The notes under the pieces are model-generated. The model searched no databases. It was not told the origin of the DNA and worked only from the letters and a program-made list of their open reading frames with translations. The position numbers and the translations under genes were made by a program. Shown here in pieces: positions 57,800 to 64,000 of a stretch of 64,000 nucleotides of DNA (the first letter of the stretch is position 1; the number at the start of each line of letters is the position of its first letter). Source of the stretch: Metridium senile (taxonomy: Eukaryota; Cnidaria; Anthozoa; Actiniaria; Metridiidae). Location of the stretch: the NCBI GenBank assembly GCA_949775045.1, contig OX459095.1:36465268-36529267 (forward strand), read 5' to 3'.

Positions 57800-58110
57800 A
57801 TAAATATTTTATTTTATTATATAGCAAAGATATATCGCACTCGATCTCATTGGTCAATAAGCGGGCCGTACTTTTTCCGTACGGACCGAAAAAGCGATAG
57901 CAGCTTATTTATTACATTTTCCCCCCTAAAATTGCTATATAATAAATATCTTATTAACCTCGCTTGCTCGGACCGTACTGGAAGTTATGGAACCTCGTTT
58001 TTTCCCACTTTTCATGGTCCTCGCGCTACGCGCTCTGGCCATAAGACAGTGGAAAAAAAATCGTCCATAACTTCCCGCACGGCCCTCGCACTCGGTTAAT
58101 GAGATATTAA
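57800..58110. mobile_element. Inverted-repeat (foldback) element
   Basis: TATTATATAGCA near 57816 and TGCTATATAATA near 57934 pair. CTCGGACCGTACTGGAAGTT + ATGGA (57970) pairs with TCCATAACTTCCCGCACGGC + CCTCGCACTCGG (58063). GTACTTTTTCCGTACGGACC at 57868 is itself palindromic. Sequences of the TTAACCGAGTGCGAGG type are, from memory, frequent in anthozoan genomes. Confidence 0.55.
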
Positions 58111-58714
58111 TATTCTAATTCTATTTACAATAATAATTTATAAAATATCGAGCAATATATAAAAATATCGTTCTTTGTAAACTACAAAGATAATTACAAG
58201 GATTTTTTATGTGTTTTGAAATCATGGAGAAGGTATTTACATGAATAATCTAGGGTTTTAGACAGGAATACGGCAAATCAATGCAGATTTCCTTTTTTTT
58301 CCATTTTTTATTATTATTATTATTTTTTTCTATGCCGTCCGCGTCCGCATTTTATCCACACCCATGCACTTGGACTATTTAATTTATAGATCAATCGTAC
58401 TTTAATTTATAACCATGAACGATGACTGACAGCGCTAATTGTTTAATTGTTATCAGCTTTTTAGATGTATAAAGTCTATTCGGTGATGACATAAGCACTA
58501 TAATTTTACTCTTCTCAGGACGGATAACCTATAGGGGTTTTAAACTTCCCGTGTTTTGCGGTACGTGAAAAACAAGAAGATTACATAACAGTTGACTACG
58601 GTTTGAGAATAGATAGTCCTGTTAGTGAAAATAAGTTTCAGTTTGAATCGTGTAAAAATAAAAACTGGCTCGCTCAAATATTGTAATGATGTTTCTTGTT
58701 TTTATGTACCTTAA
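58111..58714. other. No gene recognised
   Basis: AT-rich with a TTATTATTATTATT run at 58309-58322. Confidence 0.4.
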
Positions 58715-59441
58715 GGACGGGGCCTACTATTGCCACTGCGCAGGCTACTGCGCATCTACATAGTTTCCATTTTAACGCGCTATCTTACCTCAAAAGATGA
58801 CAAAATACAAATAAAAAACCATCTAACGATGGTAGACGGGTCAGTAGGGGTTTTTATAAAAACAGTCCCACAATGCACTTATGATGACGAATTTCTTTAC
58901 TTAGTAGGGAGGGGACCGGAAAGAAATTGTCTTATGATGATCTTCTGCGGCAAAGTTTACCACGCGATAACTTTTTAAAACGCCCGGTAACCCCAATTTT
59001 TTTATAACTGCAATTATTAAGAACATGTTAAACAATGGTTTTGATGTAAAATTTCGAAAAAGCAACTGATTTTTGAATGGAAAATAGACAAAAATTCGAA
59101 TTTTCTGAACCTCGTAAAATACAAGTCGCGATGCTAAAAAAAATCATATTTCACTACTAACTTTTGAAAATACGTTACAAAATGTATATTCCTATTAGAA
59201 AATAACTTGTTAATTGTTTACCGCTATCAAAGAGATGTTTCAATGAAAATACTTTGAAAAAAAAATTATTTGTCGATGCCGGTAAAATCGTGACGTCAGC
59301 CATATTTAAGACTCATTATTTCTCTTAACTGCTCGGTGACCCCACCTTTTTTAGACAGATTTGTAGAACCCTCTGAAGGGTTAAAACAACTCACATAGTT
59401 ATTTGAAGAATAGATTACTTTTTAATTAGTAGGCCCCGTCC
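58715..59441. mobile_element. TTAA-flanked MITE-like transposon, 727 bp
   Basis: GGACGGGGCCTACTA at 58715 and TAGTAGGCCCCGTCC ending at 59441 are perfect terminal inverted repeats, each next to TTAA (58711-58714 and 59442-59445). No transposase inside. An 82-codon frame (58730-58978) is uninformative. The TIR differs from those of the other two TTAA elements in this window. Confidence 0.87.
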
Positions 59442-59755
59442 TTAATAAGCTGTGAATCACTTTATTGTCACGAAACTGATATACAATTTTCAAAAATCCA
59501 ATAGCGATCTAGACGATCTAGGCACTTTTCAGTTTCCTCTATAAATGGCAAAATAAATCATGGTAATAATACATTTATTTTACAAAATCGTAGATGTACA
59601 AAAAAAGAAGTCTAAAACTATATTATACCACATAGTCAACACAACAATAAAAGTATATACACAATATTTATAACAACAATAGAAGTATATGTACAAAAAT
59701 AAATAAATAAATGCATTCAAACTAGCATCAGATTTAATTTGAGGTTTAATTTGAT

Positions 59756-62700
59756 TTAATTTGAGCTTTCGAAATCTCTGCCCATGCTTTTCGGTAACAC
59801 TGGATCGACATTTGATTTATAACACTTTGCTGTGTACCTATTCCTTCTAACTACCATTCTATGGTAAAAAAACAATGATCTATTTTTAGGCATTGCACAG
59901 AAGATCTTTTTGTAGCGTGCTGCCCAAACAAATGTTTGTTCGGCCACTGGAGTGTTGAGTTCAGGGAATTTCTCCTTTAAACTGTCAGCACTATACTTAG
60001 TCTTGCAGTCTTTGCCCTTGTGATTCTTCATATGGAGGCGATCTATTAACTTAGTGATCTTTAGCCACATCTTGTCATACGGCGGTGTCAAGGGTAGAGG
60101 TTTCCTGGCCACTAGAAGTCTGTCGAGATTACACATGTTGTCATATGACAACAAAAAGTCCCCCCACTGTTTTTCAGGGACATCTTTTAGTCGTTTAATC
60201 AGGTAGTCAATTGTTAAGACAAAAACCTGACCAAGGCCTTCAGACCTTTTTTTGAAAAAGAAAAGAAAAGCCAGATAAACGTCTTGTATTGATACACTGG
60301 AAGTGACATTGTAATATAAATTTAAATGTTATAGTACATGCATAAAGGGTACATCAAAAACCTGGCTGTTTCAAAAAAAAAAAAAAAAAAGGATTCAAAT
60401 TAATAACATAATCAGTTTTTTGGAAATGGGGTTGAACTTACACATATAGTGGATTCCATTTTTCAATATGTCCTCCACCTCTTACAAAGTGGAATAATCC
60501 ACGAAACCATTTCCTTAATGACTTCTGCTTTTCTCCCGTGTCTTTATTACAGGGCTCTTCCTTCGAGTCATCCACAAGATAGGATGTTATTTCCTTGTGG
60601 TTGTTGAGAAAGTGTGCTGTTCCTGAATGAAATACATTAAAATGTGTTAAGAATGATGCATGATTATATCTTAATTATCATTAAAATACCTTTTCTCTTT
60701 TCTCATGTTCGAAATTTCTCATGTTATTTGAAACTATAGTAAATTAAAGAGACGCATGGTTGTTTTAATAGATAATGTTCTCATAGATAACTCTACAATA
60801 GTTAAACAGAATATTATATGGTCGTTAGGAGATCTGAATTCCATCTTGTTGGTGAGAAAGTTTACTCAAAAATAATCAATTTATACTCGAAAATAAGATC
60901 CGTATCTCCGCGCGGCCATGTAATCATGATATCCTCATGTATGTTTTCGTGACAATAGCATTGTTTTTGTTTGCGCATATCTTTATATATAGAGATAATA
61001 TATAGATCCTTTTTGACAAAAATAATAACAATACTTCTGTTATAACAATGTGTTTACATTCACGCATTATAGCCACTGTCAGACGATGTCGTCTAAAACT
61101 CCACACGAGTCAGAACACGAGTGAACACGAGTGAACACTAGTGAACACGAATGAACACGAGTGGAAAAAAATGAAATAAATATAAATAAAAACTGGAAAA
61201 AAAATGAAAATGAAAAAAATAGAAATGAAAAAAAGAATAAATAACGAAAATAAAATAAACGAAATAAAATATTTAAAGAATAGAAAAATAAATTTATAAA
61301 CAGAAATAAAAAGTTTCACAATTACGGCACTCCATGCAAATGAACGATAACAAATTCAATAATGTTAATATAATGCATCAAAAATTGAACTGGATTGAGA
61401 TCATAATGTTTCCATAAACTATAAATAAACGTCTTACCATGCAGTTTTTAAAAGACTCCATGGGAATGAACACGAAAAAATATGATATAATGGTAACACG
61501 CCATGCACGTCACCTGATTATATCACAGGTAGAGGGAACCTGGATTTTGATTGCTTTGCTATTTGATAGCTACGACGTACGTTTTCCTTGTCGTGTCTTT
61601 TAGAACCACCACGTTGCTATTGGCATGTAATTAAATTAATTGGAATGTATTAATATCATATTTATTAAACACATTTGTTAATTTTTGGTGCATTTTATTA
61701 ACATTATTGTATTTGTTATCGTTCATTTGCATGGAGTGCCGTAATTGTGAAACGGTAATTTTTGTTTATGAATTAATTAAAATTATATTATTTCTTCTTT
61801 CATTTCTGTTTATAAATTTATTATTCTATTCCTCAATTATTTTAGTAATACCACTTGTTTTGATACATTTACCTGTATGTCTATTTGGAATTATTTTCTT
61901 TGGAATTATTTTCGTGTTTTTGTTTCGTTATTTTCTTATTTTTTTTCATTTCTATTTTTTTTATTTTCATTTCATTTTTTCAATTCTCATTCATTATTTT
62001 TCATTATTTTTTTTTTTTCACTCGTATTCACTCGTCAGATATGGGTCCATCATTGGAAACGATAAGGCAAATTGAAAGACATGTATATGAATTGACAGCA
62101 AACACATTAAGTATCTCACGGGATACTATATTTCCATATTTTTTAATTTATATATTGGGAATTTTATGTTGACAACCGATTTGTTTGTAATTATTATTTT
62201 TATGAAAACAAAATGATAAAAATGATATGAACGTAAAATTAAAGAAACATTTACCTTGTTCTAAAGGAACAGTAGAGCTTGAAATATTTCCTCCTTTTAA
62301 AGTTGCGGCAACTTGGTCGATTTTTTGCACATCATCCAAAGTTATTGATTTTGGATCATCAGCTTCAAAACAACACCAGAAGCAAAATCAATCTACATTT
62401 TTATAATACAATAATGATCATAATAATCAATCTACCAAAACATTCAACATGAGCCTTAACTAGTTATAAACATCCGATGACTAACGAATGATACATAACC
62501 CAGGTACATAAAGCTTGAGTTATTGATAGCCCAATGATGTTGATGTTACATCATGTTGATGTAAATTGAATCCATTTAAAGTAAGCATAAATATGTACGT
62601 AGGAGTTAGCTCTCACCCTCAGATTTTCTTGGCACATCACAGTAGTCATGTACAAAATCACGTAGTTTCGTTGGTATGTGATTTTCTTTTGCTACCTTGG

Positions 62701-63327
62701 CATGATTTACACAAAACGCACTACTTTGTGTTTCTGGTGCTAGTGTGCAGACGCTTGGGTAGTTCAGTGTCGGCATTCCATTTACCTCTGCTTTTACTGG
62801 GAACATGCAGTGGGGGTGTCGCAGTTTCCATATACCGTCCATTGACACGAAATTAGAACAACCTGTCAATATGCATCGAAAATCAACTTTATACTCTACA
62901 AAATTACATATTGCAAACAAATTTGATTAAAGTGAATGATAACATGCAGTATAAATGAACCAAACAGTTTTTTATTTTATTTTCCCAGAACAATAATTTA
63001 ACTCTTTTGTATAAAGCAGGGGTAGGTAATTCTAACGTCACGTCAAAGCGAGTATGTAATTAATTATTAGGTACCTAGCAATATAATATATCTATCTACC
63101 TCTCTTCTTGCAAAGCTCAGAACAGTTTTCTTCGGGATGTGCATATATTTCTTCTCTCCTCAAGCCGTCGATATGCTCAATCAGTTCATCAATGGATTGA
63201 TCAACAGGACCTTTAAAACACCAGTCCTTGATCATCTGTCGTTCACGTAGCTCGCACTCTAACTCGGAAAGATAAAACGCTTTCGAGATTATTCTCCTAT
63301 CTAGAGTGAATGCAATATCACCGTATC
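59756..63327 (-). CDS. KDZ-like transposon-family protein, five terminal exons, intact frame (5' exons beyond window or unseen)
   Basis: Exons: 63327-63100, 62862-62617, 62362-62255, 60622-60442, 60245-59756. Each junction has AG/GT borders and the phases agree throughout. Order of content: YGDIAFTLDRRIISKAFYLS with a Glu-rich helix; then GCSNFVSMDGIWKLRHPHCM and AFCVNHAKVA (Cys/His cluster near the start and end, zinc-binding type); DDPKSITLDDVQKIDQVAAT; WFRGLFHFVRGGGHIEKWNP; and the C-terminal region SEGLGQVFVLTIDYLIKRLK, LLSYDNMCNL, KLIDRLHMKNHKGKDCKTKY, NTPVAEQTFVWAARYKKIFC and FYHRMVVRRNRYTAKCY. I know the last region (YDNMC, ID.LH..NH...C, EQTFVW, HR...RRN.Y) from multicopy proteins related to the Kyakuja-Dileera-Zisupton transposases; the acidic and His residues could form its active site. 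The intron 60623-62254 carries a foldback repeat. No stop or slip is seen, unusual here, so it may be active or domesticated. Confidence 0.68.
61103..62036. mobile_element. Long inverted-repeat (foldback) element in an intron
   Basis: Arms at about 61103-61355 and 61697-62036 are imperfect complements. GTTTCACAATTACGGCACTC + CATGCAAATGAACGATAACA (61313) has its exact complement at 61706-61753. Outwards the arms are A-rich or T-rich, and they end in ACACGAGTGA repeats (61106-61160) or CACTCGTATTCACTCGTCAG. It lies wholly within the large intron of the KDZ-like gene. There is no coding content; the hydrophobic frames here come from the T-rich arms. Confidence 0.75.
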
Positions 63328-63624
63328 CTGATAGAAAGGAAATACAATAATATACAAATTAGGTAATACCTAATAGCGGAGCTCCCAGTTTAATTTTTTC
63401 TTACAACATCAATATGTGCAAGTATATAGTTTTTGTGCACGGGTCATAAAAACTGTACGTGATGACGTAGGCGTATTTGATAGTATGTGAAAGAAATACT
63501 ATTTCTTACTGTTCATTAGGTTACTCAAGAAAAAAACGAGAAATATTAATCTGGGATATATACATATATATTCGACTATAAGTCAACTATATTTATCAAG
63601 ATTTTTGCTAAAGATTATGAAATA

Positions 63625-63960
63625 CGGTTCAATATAAATGTTGTAAATATGTAAAGCTTGTTGACTGATATCTATATACAAACTTTTATAGCAGTAAACA
63701 AAACAACAATCTACTCTGTTGATGTTTACGGTTTAATATAAATGTTGTAAATATGTAAAGCTTGTTGACTGATATCTATATACAAACTTTTATAGCAGTA
63801 AACAAAACAACAATCTACTCTGTTGATGTTTACGGTTTAATATAAATGTTGTAAATATGTAAAGTTTGTTGACTGATATCTATATACAAACTTTTATAGC
63901 AGTAAACAAGACAACGATCTACTCTGTTGATGTTTATGGTTCAATATAAATACTATAAAT
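63625..63960. repeat. 104-bp tandem repeat, just over three units
   Basis: CGGTTCAATATAAATGTTGT recurs at 63625, 63729, 63833 and (changed) 63937, exactly 104 bp apart. Units 1-3 are nearly identical and include GCTTGTTGACTGATATCTAT and ACTCTGTTGATGTTTACGG. The high identity implies recent amplification. Confidence 0.93.
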
Positions 63961-64000
63961 TTGTCAATATAAATGTTGTAAATACTATGAAAATCACTAG

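Noticed and set aside
61110..62172. Phe/Ile-rich frames resembling membrane proteins
   Set aside because: They are translations of the A-rich and T-rich arms of the foldback element.

Overview
The window is eukaryotic, AT-rich and animal-like. There are no bacterial operons, several reading frames need GT-AG introns to make sense, and almost every recognisable protein belongs to a transposable element or a mobile-like multicopy family. The combination (piggyBac, ISL2EU with YqaJ, Helitron-like Rep/helicase, SGNH/DIRS-like gag, CR1/jockey-type LINEs, KDZ-like genes) resembles what I know of cnidarian genomes, probably Anthozoa. That is an inference from families, not an identification. I see no conventional single-copy host gene and no tRNA or rRNA.

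Layout. 1-1305: 5' part of a piggyBac element (minus strand, one intron), with its TTAA target at 1306-1309. 3.0-4.6 kb: a pogo/Tigger-like end, LINE 3' ends meeting tail to tail, and an exon of a multicopy 'HDYSEGYSC' gene cut by a LINE. 5.3-8.3 kb: decayed DIRS/Ngaro-like gag, an SGNH hydrolase remnant and an R2-like RT fragment. 8.5-11.7 kb: LINE ORF1/endonuclease remnants and a 0.53 kb duplicated block. 12-16 kb: a Kolobok-like remnant, copy A of an unknown protein ('P2') and a CCHC gag. 16-20.4 kb: nested inverted-repeat element(s) and tandem repeats. 21.4-25.3 kb: Helitron-like Rep (HUH motif), copy B of P2 and a helicase fragment. 26-27.5 kb: a truncated LINE. 28-31 kb: short repeats and a 147-bp hairpin. 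31.8-37.7 kb: a large XPG/PIN-like nuclease-family gene, broken by an inserted element. 38.29-42.83 kb: a complete ISL2EU element with a TTAA element nested in its YqaJ gene. 42.8-48.5 kb: Helitron-like Rep N-terminus, P2 copy C and the helicase. 48.56-50.21 kb: a TTAA element with clear ends. 50.2-54.8 kb: a nearly full two-ORF LINE. 55.8-56.4 kb: an 18-bp minisatellite. 57.8-59.4 kb: further inverted-repeat elements. 59.8-63.3 kb: a spliced KDZ-like gene with five exons in perfect phase, followed by a 104-bp tandem array.

The most unusual feature is the pairing of Helitron-like Rep/helicase pieces with the unrecognised protein P2. The order helicase, P2, Rep occurs twice on the same strand (25.3-21.6 kb and 48.5-42.8 kb), and a third P2 copy lies at 13.6-10.8 kb. 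This suggests a rolling-circle element that carries P2 as a standing cargo or accessory gene and once sat in tandem array.
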